In this document: piece after piece, positions 1 through 9,312 of the stretch | Layout of the letters: each line of letters starts with the position of its first letter | Numbering within the stretch: position 1 is the stretch's first letter | Assembly: GCF_021043375.1 (NCBI RefSeq) | Contig: NZ_JAJNDV010000006.1 | Location: 62,001-126,000, forward strand | Length of the DNA: 64,000 nt | Origin: Sphingomonas sp. IC-56 | Lineage (GTDB): Bacteria; Pseudomonadota; Alphaproteobacteria; Sphingomonadales; Sphingomonadaceae | Direction: 5' to 3' | The notes under the pieces: model-generated | What the model saw: the letters and a program-made list of their open reading frames with translations, nothing else | Told to the model about the DNA's origin: nothing | Databases searched by the model: none | Translations under genes and position numbers: made by a program

Positions 1-1
1 G

Positions 2-166
2 GCACGCTGGCAACTCGGCGGCGGCACCCTCACCCTGGCACTGAACCTCGGCGAGGCGCCCGTCGCGATGGAAGCCGTTCAGGGCGACACGGTGGTGACG
101 ATCGGCGCCGGCCGGACCGAGAGCGGACTGATGCCGGCAAGCTTTTGTGCGTGGTGGCAGGGATGA
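2..166 (+). CDS. treZ: Malto-oligosyltrehalose trehalohydrolase, 3' end only
   Basis: Only the last 54 codons lie in the window, in the frame beginning at base 2 and ending at TGA 164-166. The tail (ending SFCAWWQG) looks like the C-terminal beta-sandwich of a GH13 trehalohydrolase, which releases trehalose from maltooligosyl-trehalose in the cytoplasm. The assignment rests mainly on position: the gene overlaps malQ (ATG inside its stop region) and is followed by treY, the enzyme that makes its substrate. A glycogen-debranching GH13 enzyme is the other possibility. Confidence 0.7.
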   Translation, partial: ARWQLGGGTLTLALNLGEAPVAMEAVQGDTVVTIGAGRTESGLMPASFCAWWQG

Positions 167-2094
167 CCGATCAGGCCGTCGAACGACTGGCGCAAGCTGC
201 CGGCATTTCGATCGAGTGGGAGGATGCCGACAGCACCGCCCGCCGCGTATCGCCCGAGAGCCTGAGGCTGGTGTTGTCGGGTCTCGGCTTCGCGTGCGAC
301 GGCGAAGCGCAGTGCCGGGAAAGCATGGCGATGCTCGGCGACGCGGCGGGGCCCTCGTGCCGGGTCTTGCAGGCCGGCGAGCGGATCGCGGGGCTCTACG
401 GTGCGGCGCAACTGGTGCTGGAAGACGGCACCCGCCTAGACCTGGACCTGGCGACGGAGCCTCCGGTGACCGCCATCGGCTATCACCGGCTGGAATGGTC
501 GGGCGGCGTGCTTCCCATCATCGTAGCGCCGCCGCGCTGCGTCGAGATCGCGCCCGGCACCCGCCCCTGGGGCACTGCCGCCCAGATCTATTCGCTGCGC
601 GACGAACAGCCGTTCGGTGACTTTGGCAGCCTTGCCGACTTCGTGAGCCAGGCCCGCAACGCCGGCGCCGACGCGGTGATGATGAGCCCCGTGCACGCGC
701 TCTTCACCACCGATCCCAGCCGCTACAGCCCCTATTCCCCGTCCAGCCGTCACTTTCTCAATCCCTGGTTCGCGGATGCCGGCCGGGGCTGGTTCGACGA
801 TGAAGCTGGCGGGCTGATCGACTGGCAGCAGGCGGTGCCTGCCAAGCTGGCGGCGCTCCGCAGGCTCTATGACGCCAAGCGGGACGATCCCGGCTTCCGT
901 AGCTTCGCTGCCGGCGCAGACGCGGCGCTGATTGGCCATGCCCGGTTCGAGGCGCTGCACGCCCATTTCTTCGCAAGCACAGGCGCGCGCGGGTGGCAGG
1001 ACTGGCCTGAGGTCTATCGCCGCCCGGATGCGCCAGCGGTGGAGCAGTTCGCACGCGACCAGGCCGGGGAGATCGACTTCCACCTGTTCCTGCAATGGTG
1101 GACCGACCAGTCGCTGTCGCGCGCCGGCGATCCCGCCAGCGGCATGGCGATCGGGCTGGTGACCGATCTGGCCGTCGGGCTGGACCCAGGCGGCAGCCAT
1201 GCCTGGAGCCGGGGCGAGGAACTGATGATGGGCATCGGCATCGGCGCCCCGCCCGACGCCTTCCAGGCTGCCGGACAGAATTGGGGCATCACCAGCTTTT
1301 CGCCCTTCGCGCTGCAAAGGCTGGAATATGCCCCCTTTATCGGCCTGATCCGCAGCGCCATGCGCCATGCCGGCGGCATCCGCATTGACCATGCTCTGGG
1401 ACTGCGGCGGCTGTGGGTGGTGCCAAGCGGCGCGGAGCCGCTCGACGGCGCCTATCTGCGTTTCCCCGAACAGGACATCCTGCGCCTCATCGCGCTGGAA
1501 TCGCATCGCGCCCGTGCGCTGGTGATCGGCGAGGATCTGGGCGTCGTGCCGCCCGGCTTCCGCGACACCATCGCCGAGCGGGGGCTGATGGGCATGCGCG
1601 TGCTCCCCTTCGAACGCGACGAAGCGGGTGACTTCACGCCGTCGTCGGGATGGGACGAACAGGCCGCGGCGATGACGAGCACCCACGACCTGACGCCGAT
1701 CGCCGGTTGGTGGCAGGGCCGCGACATCGACTGGCGCGAGAAGCTCGGCGCCGCCGGCGACCGCGAAGCCGACCGGACCCAGCGTGCCACGGAACGGAGC
1801 AGCCTGTGGCAGGCTTGCAGCGACGCTGGTGTAGCCAAAGGTCTCGAACCCGCGCCCGACCAACCCGAGCCGGCGCTCGACGCCGTCATCGCCTTCGCCG
1901 CCCAGGCGCCCTGCGAATTGCTGATCGTCCCTGCGGAGGATCTGTTCGGCCTCGACGAGGCGCCCAACCTGCCCGGCACCGTCGACGAACACCCCAATTG
2001 GCGCCGCCGCCTGCCCGATCGTGCGGAAGCGCTGTTCGCGCGCGACGACGTGTCGCGCCGCCTGACCCTTATTCGTGAAGCCAGGAAATCATGA
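163..2094 (+). CDS. malQ: 4-alpha-glucanotransferase (amylomaltase)
   Basis: A GH77 enzyme of 643 residues that transfers glucan segments between maltodextrins. Visible family marks are the GTAAQIYSLRD block with a glycine-rich stretch near residues 137-170, GIRIDHALG with the nucleophile Asp near 410, IGEDLG with the acid/base Glu near 457, and the third carboxylate in STHDLT near 508. An open frame continues upstream to 145, but I chose the ATG at 163 because it overlaps the treZ stop as GGATGA and gives the usual MalQ N-terminus. It overlaps treY by ATGA (2091-2094). In this operon it probably reshapes glucans so that TreY and TreZ receive substrates of suitable length. Confidence 0.92.
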   Translation: MTDQAVERLAQAAGISIEWEDADSTARRVSPESLRLVLSGLGFACDGEAQCRESMAMLGDAAGPSCRVLQAGERIAGLYGAAQLVLEDGTRLDLDLATEPPVTAIGYHRLEWSGGVLPIIVAPPRCVEIAPGTRPWGTAAQIYSLRDEQPFGDFGSLADFVSQARNAGADAVMMSPVHALFTTDPSRYSPYSPSSRHFLNPWFADAGRGWFDDEAGGLIDWQQAVPAKLAALRRLYDAKRDDPGFRSFAAGADAALIGHARFEALHAHFFASTGARGWQDWPEVYRRPDAPAVEQFARDQAGEIDFHLFLQWWTDQSLSRAGDPASGMAIGLVTDLAVGLDPGGSHAWSRGEELMMGIGIGAPPDAFQAAGQNWGITSFSPFALQRLEYAPFIGLIRSAMRHAGGIRIDHALGLRRLWVVPSGAEPLDGAYLRFPEQDILRLIALESHRARALVIGEDLGVVPPGFRDTIAERGLMGMRVLPFERDEAGDFTPSSGWDEQAAAMTSTHDLTPIAGWWQGRDIDWREKLGAAGDREADRTQRATERSSLWQACSDAGVAKGLEPAPDQPEPALDAVIAFAAQAPCELLIVPAEDLFGLDEAPNLPGTVDEHPNWRRRLPDRAEALFARDDVSRRLTLIREARKS

Positions 2095-4445
2095 TCCCGC
2101 GCGCCACTTACCGCATCCAGTTCCACCGCGACTTTCCCTTCGACGCGGCGGTCCCGCTCGCAGGCTATCTCAAGTCGCTGGGGGTCAGCCACCTCTACGC
2201 CTCCCCGATCGGCACGGCGCGCTCGGGCTCGACGCACGGCTATGACGTGGTCGATGCCACGACGATCAACCCGGAACTGGGCGGCGAAGACGGCTTCCGC
2301 GCGCTAGCGGCGGCACTGAAAGCCGAGGGGCTCGGCATCATCCTCGATATCGTGCCCAACCACATGGCGGTGGGCGGCGCCGACAATCGCTGGTGGATGG
2401 ACGTGCTCGAACATGGGCCCGACAGCGCGTTCGCGCGCTTCTTCGACATCGACTGGGATGCGGGCAAGCTGCTCGCGCCCTTCCTCGGCACCGGCTATGG
2501 CGAAGCGCTGCGCAGCGGCGCCCTGGCGCTGGAGGCCGATGGATCGGCCGTCATGGCGCACGGCACCCACCGCTTCCCGCTCCGCCCCGAAGACCGCGCC
2601 GCCCTTGCCGGCGAAGCCGATCTCGCCACCCGCTATGATGGGCATACCCCCGAGGGTGCCGAGCGCCTGCACGCCCTGCTCGAACGCCAGCATTACCGCC
2701 TCGCCTGGTGGCGCACCGCTGCGGACGAGATCAACTGGCGGCGCTTCTTCGACATCACCGAACTGGCCGGGTTGCGGGTCGAGGAGCAGGCGGTGTTCGA
2801 CGCCGTCCACGTCCTCCCCCTGCGCCTGTATCGCGAAGGCCTGATCGACGGCGTGCGCGTCGACCATGTCGATGGTCTCGCCGATCCCGGCGGCTATTGC
2901 CGGCGGCTGCGCGCGGCGCTGGAGGCACAGCGCGAAGGCCCCGCCTATCTTATCGTCGAGAAGATCCTCGCCGCCGGCGAACCGCTGCCCACCGATTGGC
3001 AGACCGACGGCACCAGCGGCTATGACTTCATGAACCATGTCGCCGGACTGCTCCACGACCCCGCCGGCGAAGCCCCGCTCACCCGCTACTGGCATGAGTT
3101 GAGCGGGCGCCCCGCCGACTTCCTGGAGGAGGAACACGCCGCCCGCATCGAGATCCTCGAGCGCACCTTCCCCGGCCAGCTCGACGCCGTCGCCGACGCG
3201 TTCCACCGGATCGCCCGCGCCGACCTCGCGACGCGCGACATCACGCGCGGCATGATCCGCCGCGGCCTGGCCGCAATCCTGGTGCAGTTCACAGCCTATC
3301 GTAGCTATGGCGGCCAAAGCCTTGACGACAGACTGGGCCGCGCCGCTGCGGCTGCCAAAGAAGCGGTGCGGCCGTCCGAGACGGCGGTCATCGATCAGCT
3401 CGTTGCGTGGATGCAGGGCGGGCAAGCCCAGGACGCCACCCGCCGCTTCGAACAGCTGAGCGCCCCGCTCGCCGCCAAGTCGGTCGAGGACACCGCCTTC
3501 TATCGCTATGGCCGGCTGCTCTCGCGCACCGATGTGGGCTTCGACGCCGACCGCTTCTCGCTCTCCCCCGCCGAGTTCGCCGAAACGGTACAGGCGCGCG
3601 CCGCCGCTTATCCCCACGCCATGCTCACCACCGCCACCCACGATCATAAGCGGGGCCAAGATGTACGCGCCCGCCTCGCGGTGCTGAGCGAAATGCCCGA
3701 GCTATGGATCGAAACCGCCACCCGCTGGGGCGAACTGTCGATCGCCGAGGGCATCGACGCCGGCGACTGCTATCAGGTGCTCCAGACGCTGGTCGGCGCC
3801 TGCCCCTTCGTGCTGGACGATCCCGAAGGTTTTGCCGAGCGGGTGGTGCAATGGTCGCAAAAGGCGCTGCGCGAGGCAAAACTGCGCTCGTCCTGGACGC
3901 TCCCCGACGAAGCCTATGAAGCGCGTATCGCCGATTTCGTGCGAAACTTCCTCAGAAGCGCGGAATTACGCCGCGAACTTACCGATTTCGTCGACCAGAT
4001 CGGCCCCGCGGGCGCGGTAAACGGCATCGTCCAGGCGGTACTGCGCTCCACCCTGCCCGGCGTGCCCGACTGCTACCAGGGCACGGATTTCTGGGATTTC
4101 AGCCTGGTGGATCCCGACAATCGCCGCCCCGTCGACTATGCCGCCCGCCAGAACGACACCGCTGGCGACTGGCGCACCGGCCAGATCAAGCAAACCGCCA
4201 TTGCCGAGTGCCTCGCACTCAAGTCGACGGACGCCAGCTTCACTCGCGTGGACGCCACCGGCGCACGAGCCGAGAATCTATTCACCTTTCGAGTGAACGA
4301 CTTGCTGGTCGTTGTTCCAATCCGTTGCGCACCAGCAGTAAGGGGGGACCTGTCCCTAGATCCCGCTTGGTGGGGCGACACCAAGGTACATGATTTCCGC
4401 GTCGACCAGATGCTGGCCAACAAGCCCTACGCCCTGATCCGATAG
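2091..4445 (+). CDS. treY: Malto-oligosyltrehalose synthase
   Basis: A GH13 enzyme of 784 residues that converts the reducing-end alpha-1,4 link of a maltodextrin into the alpha,alpha-1,1 link of trehalose. Motifs in order: THGYDVVD near 42, DIVPNHM near 86, the nucleophile motif DGVRVDHVDGLADP near 253, IVEKIL with the general-acid Glu near 289, GTSGYDFMN near 305 (a TreY hallmark), and ATHDHKRGQDVRARL near 516. Length is somewhat shorter than the roughly 850-950 of many homologues. It is the last gene of a tight treZ-malQ-treY operon. The disaccharide is a typical osmotic and desiccation protectant. Confidence 0.94.
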   Translation: MIPRATYRIQFHRDFPFDAAVPLAGYLKSLGVSHLYASPIGTARSGSTHGYDVVDATTINPELGGEDGFRALAAALKAEGLGIILDIVPNHMAVGGADNRWWMDVLEHGPDSAFARFFDIDWDAGKLLAPFLGTGYGEALRSGALALEADGSAVMAHGTHRFPLRPEDRAALAGEADLATRYDGHTPEGAERLHALLERQHYRLAWWRTAADEINWRRFFDITELAGLRVEEQAVFDAVHVLPLRLYREGLIDGVRVDHVDGLADPGGYCRRLRAALEAQREGPAYLIVEKILAAGEPLPTDWQTDGTSGYDFMNHVAGLLHDPAGEAPLTRYWHELSGRPADFLEEEHAARIEILERTFPGQLDAVADAFHRIARADLATRDITRGMIRRGLAAILVQFTAYRSYGGQSLDDRLGRAAAAAKEAVRPSETAVIDQLVAWMQGGQAQDATRRFEQLSAPLAAKSVEDTAFYRYGRLLSRTDVGFDADRFSLSPAEFAETVQARAAAYPHAMLTTATHDHKRGQDVRARLAVLSEMPELWIETATRWGELSIAEGIDAGDCYQVLQTLVGACPFVLDDPEGFAERVVQWSQKALREAKLRSSWTLPDEAYEARIADFVRNFLRSAELRRELTDFVDQIGPAGAVNGIVQAVLRSTLPGVPDCYQGTDFWDFSLVDPDNRRPVDYAARQNDTAGDWRTGQIKQTAIAECLALKSTDASFTRVDATGARAENLFTFRVNDLLVVVPIRCAPAVRGDLSLDPAWWGDTKVHDFRVDQMLANKPYALIR

Positions 4446-4452
4446 TGCCACC

Positions 4453-4477
4453 GGAACGTCCCGCACCCGCACTCGTT
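4453..4477 (+). promoter_or_regulatory. EcfG-type promoter before the Mfd-like gene
   Basis: GGAAC (4453-4457), exactly 16 bases, then CGTT (4474-4477). This matches the known alphaproteobacterial general-stress sigma factor EcfG consensus (GGAAC-N16/17-CGTT). Transcription would start near 4484, about 28 bases before the GTG at 4512. That favours 4512 over the GTG at 4488, which would be nearly leaderless. Confidence 0.6.
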
Positions 4478-4511
4478 CGGCTGGCCTGTGCTAGCGTGGG
4501 GCAATGAACAA

Positions 4512-7500
4512 GTGAGCGAATATCCAAGCGTCGGTGAAGTCGCAGTACATCTCGCGCAAGCCCTGCAAACCAACGACATAATCTTCCTAGCCCCCGACGA
4601 ACCCCGCGCCGCCGCAATAGAGCGCGCCCTCGCCGCGGCGGTGCCGGACGTGGCGGTCATCTTCGCCCCAGGCAGCGACGCGCTCCCAGGCGACGGCGCG
4701 CCGGCCTCTCCCGCCAATGTCGGGCAGCGCGTGGCGGCATTGCGGCGGCTGCGGGTCGCGAAGGCGGATGGAAAACGCGTGGCGCTGGTCAGCACGGGCG
4801 AAGCGGCAGCGCGGCTCTACCCTGCTCCGCCGGCCTTCGACACGGCGCCGCCGCTCGTCGCGGTGGGCCAGGAGATCGACCTTGCCGCCTTCGCCGAGAA
4901 GCTGGTCGAGATCGGCTATGTCCATGACGAGCGGGTCGACGAACCCGGCGAGGTGGCCCTGCGCGGCCAAGTGATCGACGTCTTCCCCGCCGATGCCGGC
5001 CAGCCCTATCGCATCGAGGCACAGGATGGGCGCGTCGCCTGGGTACGGCCCTATGACGCCGCCAGCCAACTCACGGTCGGCGAAGCCGAAGTGCTGGAAA
5101 TGGGTCGGGTGACCGAACCCGAATTGGATGACGCAGTGCCGCTGCTCGACCATGTGCCCGGCGCCGTGGTGGTTGTTGAGCCGGGTGCGGACAAGCGCCG
5201 GAAGCGCTTCCTGGCGCTTGCCGCCGATGCCGAGCGACAGCGGCCCGGATCCGGGCGCGGCGTGTGCGAGGAGACACGCTGGAGCGAGGCACTCACCGCC
5301 CGCGAGGCGCTGACGCTTCCGGAGCCTAGCGAGCCGCCGGCGCGCTTCGTCGAGAGCCGCGCGCCGATGCGCGGCTTTGCCAAGGCTGCGCGAGCGGCGT
5401 TTGCAGAAGGCAACCGCGTCGTTTTGCTCGGCAGCCCGCGCGACCTACGCTTCATCAAGCGGCGGGCGACCAAGGTGCTAAACTGCGAGGCAGTGGAAGC
5501 GGATAGCTGGGCGGCGGTTCTGGCAGCGCCTTCCGGCAGTCTGGTGACGCTGGCGATGCCGGTCGACCGCGGCTTCCGCGCCGAAGGCGTGCTTGCCGTC
5601 GCGGCAGCGGACTTGCTCGGCAGCCGCGCGAAGCTGGATGACAGCCAGAGCGTGGCGTCGGGTGCGGAGCTGTTCGACCTGGGCGACATCCGGGTCGGCG
5701 ACGTGGTGGTGCACGAGGATCATGGTATCGGCGTCGTCGAGGGTTTGGCGCCGCTTCCCGTTGCCGAAGGCGAACCCGCCGGCGATGGCATCCAGCTGCG
5801 CTATGCCGAGGATGGCCGGCGGCTGGTGCCGGTGGCGGAGGCCGACCGGATCTGGCGCTATGGCGCGGACGAGGAAGCAGTGACGCTCGACCGGCTCGAC
5901 GGATCGAGTTGGCAGAAGCGTCGTGGGGCGATCAACGAGGCGGTCGAGGAAAGCGCACGCGCGCTGCTGGCGCTCACTGCCGAGCGTGAGAAGCGCACCG
6001 CCGCAGTGATCGAGCCCGATCCTGCCGCCTATGAGCGCTTCGCCAGCGGCTTCCCTTTCATCGAAACCGCCGACCAGGCCAAGGCGATCGCGGCGGTGCG
6101 CGACGACCTCGCCTCGGGCAAGCCGATGGACCGGTTGGTGGTTGGCGATGTCGGCTATGGCAAGACCGAAGTGGCGCTGCGCGCCGCGGCGCTGGCGGCA
6201 CTGGCCGGGCGGCAAGTGGCGGTAGCGGCGCCGACCACGGTACTCGCCCGCCAGCATCTGGAGAGCTTCGCCAATCGCTTCGAAGGTACTGGCATCCAGG
6301 TGGCCGGGCTCTCCCGCCTTTCTACCGCCGCCGAGAAGAAGGCGGTCAAGGCAGGCCTCGCGGATGGGTCGGTGGGGGTCGTGATCGGCACCGGCGCGGT
6401 TGCTGGCAAGGGCATTGAGTACAAGGACTTGGCGCTAGTCGTTATCGACGAGGAGCAGCGTTTCGGCGCCGCTGACAAGAACCGGCTGCGGACCATGGGC
6501 GAAGGCCATGTACTGACGCTGAGCGCCACGCCGATCCCGCGCACGCTGCAAATGGCGCTGGTGGGCCTCCAGCAACTGTCGGTGATCGCCACGCCGCCTG
6601 CCCGCCGCCAGCCGATCCGCACCGCCGTGCTGAGCTTCGATCCGCAGGTGCTGCGCACCGCCCTGCTGCGCGAGCGCAGCCGCGGCGGGCAGAGCTTCGT
6701 CGTCGTGCCGCGCATCGAGGACATGGCACCGCTTGCCGAGCGGTTGGGCAAGCTGGTGCCCGAGCTCAAGATCTTCGAAGCGCATGGCAAGTTGCCGGCA
6801 CAAGACATTGATGACGTGATGGTCCGCTTCGGCGCAGGTCAAGGCGACGTGCTGCTCGCCACCAACATCATCGAGGCCGGGCTGGACGTACCGCGCGCGA
6901 ACACCATGATCGTGTGGCGCGCCGATCGCTTCGGGCTGTCACAGCTCCACCAGCTGCGCGGACGCGTGGGGCGCGGCAGCCGACGCGGCCAGGTGCTGCT
7001 GGTCACCGATCCCGACGCAGAGATTGCGCCGCGCACGCTTACCCGGCTGCGCACGCTCCAGGCGTTCGATCGGCTGGGCGCCGGCTTTGCGATCAGCGCG
7101 CGCGATCTCGATATGCGTGGCGCCGGCGACCTGCTGGGTGAGGCGCAAGCCGGGCATATGAAGCTGATCGGCATCGACCTGTACCAGCACCTGCTGGAGA
7201 TCGCGGTACGCCGCACCCGCGGGGAGGAAGTCGAGCGCTGGACCGCGCAGCTCAACCTGGGGTTGCACGGGCGCCTGCCCGAGGGTTGGGTCCCGGAGGA
7301 GGAGCTGCGCGTCACCCTCTACGCCCGCCTCGCCCGGATCGACAGCGTTGGCGGGATGGACAGTTTCGAGGCCGAGCTGGAGGACCGTTTCGGCGAACTG
7401 CCGGACGAAGTGCAGACGCTGATCGCGCTTGCCCGCGCGCGGTTGCTGGCGCGCTCGGCGGGAATAAGGCGGATCGACGCGGGGCCGGCGGCGCTCGCGC

Positions 7501-7646
7501 TCACGCCGGACAGCAGCTTCGGGGGCGATCCCGATGCGTTCGGGCTGATCGAGAAGAACGGGCGGCTGCTGCTGAGCGAAGCAATCGAAGCGCCGGCCGA
7601 ACGGTTGCAGCGTGTTGAAGCGTTGCTGAGCGAGATGGCGAACTGA
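4512..7646 (+). CDS. Mfd-like DEAD/DEAH translocase (short transcription-repair coupling factor)
   Basis: The protein has 1044 residues from GTG 4512 (an in-frame GTG at 4488 would add eight). A UvrB-like N-terminal part contains a GY.....V.EPGEVALRGQVIDVFP block. Next come a CarD-like RNA-polymerase-binding module (GDVVVHEDHGIGVVEG near 396), Walker A GDVGYGKTE near 546, DEEQRFG near 647, SATPIPRT near 671, motif V NIIEAGLD near 785, QLRGRVGRG near 814 and a C-terminal TRCF domain. Canonical Mfd displaces stalled RNA polymerase and recruits UvrA. This one is about 100 residues shorter than usual, mainly in the N-terminal half, so it may be a second, stress-specific Mfd paralogue. The EcfG-type promoter just upstream fits that. 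Confidence 0.85.
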   Translation: MSEYPSVGEVAVHLAQALQTNDIIFLAPDEPRAAAIERALAAAVPDVAVIFAPGSDALPGDGAPASPANVGQRVAALRRLRVAKADGKRVALVSTGEAAARLYPAPPAFDTAPPLVAVGQEIDLAAFAEKLVEIGYVHDERVDEPGEVALRGQVIDVFPADAGQPYRIEAQDGRVAWVRPYDAASQLTVGEAEVLEMGRVTEPELDDAVPLLDHVPGAVVVVEPGADKRRKRFLALAADAERQRPGSGRGVCEETRWSEALTAREALTLPEPSEPPARFVESRAPMRGFAKAARAAFAEGNRVVLLGSPRDLRFIKRRATKVLNCEAVEADSWAAVLAAPSGSLVTLAMPVDRGFRAEGVLAVAAADLLGSRAKLDDSQSVASGAELFDLGDIRVGDVVVHEDHGIGVVEGLAPLPVAEGEPAGDGIQLRYAEDGRRLVPVAEADRIWRYGADEEAVTLDRLDGSSWQKRRGAINEAVEESARALLALTAEREKRTAAVIEPDPAAYERFASGFPFIETADQAKAIAAVRDDLASGKPMDRLVVGDVGYGKTEVALRAAALAALAGRQVAVAAPTTVLARQHLESFANRFEGTGIQVAGLSRLSTAAEKKAVKAGLADGSVGVVIGTGAVAGKGIEYKDLALVVIDEEQRFGAADKNRLRTMGEGHVLTLSATPIPRTLQMALVGLQQLSVIATPPARRQPIRTAVLSFDPQVLRTALLRERSRGGQSFVVVPRIEDMAPLAERLGKLVPELKIFEAHGKLPAQDIDDVMVRFGAGQGDVLLATNIIEAGLDVPRANTMIVWRADRFGLSQLHQLRGRVGRGSRRGQVLLVTDPDAEIAPRTLTRLRTLQAFDRLGAGFAISARDLDMRGAGDLLGEAQAGHMKLIGIDLYQHLLEIAVRRTRGEEVERWTAQLNLGLHGRLPEGWVPEEELRVTLYARLARIDSVGGMDSFEAELEDRFGELPDEVQTLIALARARLLARSAGIRRIDAGPAALALTPDSSFGGDPDAFGLIEKNGRLLLSEAIEAPAERLQRVEALLSEMAN

Positions 7647-7713
7647 CGCAGGCTAGCGAAGCGTCGCCCGCGGCGTTATGCTCAGGATCAACCCACAATG
7701 GAGCGACCCGCCA

Positions 7714-8361
7714 ATGCCTGATGCTGGCGAGCTTGAACTCAGCCGTCGCGACCTGCTGATTGGCGGCGCGGCGTCGGCGGCGGTGACCGCCGTTCCTACA
7801 GCAGAGGCCCAGACCATGGCGCTTGCCCCAGAGGATCAGCCGAGCATGATGCGCGTCGCTTTCGAAGTGAACGGCCGCGGCCAGACGCTGGAGGTCGACA
7901 CCCGCACGACGCTGCTCGACGCACTGCGCGAGCATCTGCACCTGACCGGCAGCAAGAAGGGTTGCGACCATGGTCAGTGCGGCGCGTGCACGGTGATCGT
8001 GAATGGGCGGCGGATCAACAGCTGCCTCAGCCTGGCGGTGATGCACCAGGGCGATGCGATCACCACCATCGAGGGCCTGGGCACGCCCGACAAGCTGCAC
8101 CCGATGCAGGCGGCGTTCGTCAAGCATGATGGTTACCAGTGCGGTTACTGCACGCCTGGGCAGATCTGCTCGGCAGTTGCCGTGCTCGACGAGATCAAGG
8201 CCGGAGTTCCTAGCCATGTGACGCAGGACCTGGAGGGCCGCCCGGCGGCAACCAACCTTGAGGTGCGCGAACGGATGAGCGGCAATATCTGCCGCTGCGG
8301 CGCTTATTCGAATATCGCCGAGGCGATTGCCGAAGTCGCGGTGGGAAGGAAGAAGGCATGA
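7714..8361 (+). CDS. paoA: Aldehyde oxidoreductase 2Fe-2S subunit, Tat-exported
   Basis: Small iron-sulfur subunit (215 residues) of a periplasmic xanthine-oxidase-family aldehyde dehydrogenase. A twin-arginine signal ([15 protein letters not shown]) lies near residues 9-25. The first 2Fe-2S cluster is CDHGQCGAC near 86-94 with its partner Cys in INSC. The second uses CGYCTPGQ near 144 and NICRCG near 192. I chose ATG 7714, with GGAG about ten bases upstream, over the ATG at 7678, because it puts the Tat motif at a normal distance from the N-terminus. It overlaps paoB by ATGA. The complex detoxifies aromatic and other aldehydes. Confidence 0.93.
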   Translation: MPDAGELELSRRDLLIGGAASAAVTAVPTAEAQTMALAPEDQPSMMRVAFEVNGRGQTLEVDTRTTLLDALREHLHLTGSKKGCDHGQCGACTVIVNGRRINSCLSLAVMHQGDAITTIEGLGTPDKLHPMQAAFVKHDGYQCGYCTPGQICSAVAVLDEIKAGVPSHVTQDLEGRPAATNLEVRERMSGNICRCGAYSNIAEAIAEVAVGRKKA

Positions 8362-9308
8362 AGCCCTTTACCTATGAGCGCGCCAGTTCGCCCGCCGAGG
8401 CTGCCGCCGCCGCAAGCCGCACGCCCGGCGCCAAGTTCATCGCCGGCGGCACCAACCTGCTAGACCTGATGAAGCTGCAGATCGAAGCGCCACGGCACCT
8501 GATCGACGTGAACGGGCTTGGCCTCGACAAGATCGAGAAGACCAACGAGGGTGGGCTGCGCATCGGCGCGCTGGTGCGCAATACCGATCTTGCCGCCGAC
8601 AAGCGCGTGCGCAAGGATTATGCCGTGCTGTCGCGGGCGCTGCTTGCCGGTGCTTCGGGCCAGCTGCGCAACAAGGCGACTACCGCGGGCAACCTGCTCC
8701 AGCGGACGCGCTGCCCTTATTTTTACGACACCAACCAGCCATGTAACAAGCGCCGGCCAGGCTCGGGCTGCGCGGCGATCGGGGGCTACAGCCGTCAGCT
8801 GGGCGTGGTCGGGGTCAGTGACCATTGCATTGCGACCAACCCCAGCGACATGGCGGTGGCGATGCGCGTGCTCGATGCGAAGGTGGAGACGGTAACCGCT
8901 GCCGGCGCCGGCCGATCAATCCCCATGGCCGAATTCCACCGCCTGCCGGGCGACGCGCCGCACCTCGACACGGTGCTGGCGCCAGGCGAGCTGATCACCG
9001 CGGTAACGCTGCCCAAGCCGATCGGCGGCCAGCATTTCTACCATAAGGTGCGCGACCGCGCCTCCTATGCCTTTGCGGTCGTCTCGATCGCGGCGGTGAT
9101 CCAAAAGGATGGCAGCGGCCGGGTTGCCGTGGGGGGCGTCGCGCACAAGCCGTGGCGCGTGGAGGCTGCGGAGGCAAACATGAAGCAGGGCTCCCGCGCG
9201 GTCGCCGCCGGGCTGATGGCGGGCGCGCGTCCGACGCACGACAATGCCTTCAAAGTTCCGCTGGTGGAGCGCACGCTCGCAGCGGTGATGCACGAAGCAA
9301 GGGGCTGA
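8358..9308 (+). CDS. paoB: Aldehyde oxidoreductase FAD subunit
   Basis: A 316-residue FAD-binding subunit, with the FAD loop [12 protein letters not shown] near residue 27 and a second flavin region [11 protein letters not shown] near 113. The cysteines in [21 protein letters not shown] (two in the first part, then the last) match those holding the extra 4Fe-4S cluster found in PaoB but not in ordinary xanthine dehydrogenase FAD subunits. It passes electrons from the molybdenum centre and 2Fe-2S clusters to the acceptor. Start overlaps the paoA stop by ATGA; paoC follows four bases after its stop. Confidence 0.93.
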   Translation: MKPFTYERASSPAEAAAAASRTPGAKFIAGGTNLLDLMKLQIEAPRHLIDVNGLGLDKIEKTNEGGLRIGALVRNTDLAADKRVRKDYAVLSRALLAGASGQLRNKATTAGNLLQRTRCPYFYDTNQPCNKRRPGSGCAAIGGYSRQLGVVGVSDHCIATNPSDMAVAMRVLDAKVETVTAAGAGRSIPMAEFHRLPGDAPHLDTVLAPGELITAVTLPKPIGGQHFYHKVRDRASYAFAVVSIAAVIQKDGSGRVAVGGVAHKPWRVEAAEANMKQGSRAVAAGLMAGARPTHDNAFKVPLVERTLAAVMHEARG

Positions 9309-9312
9309 TCCG

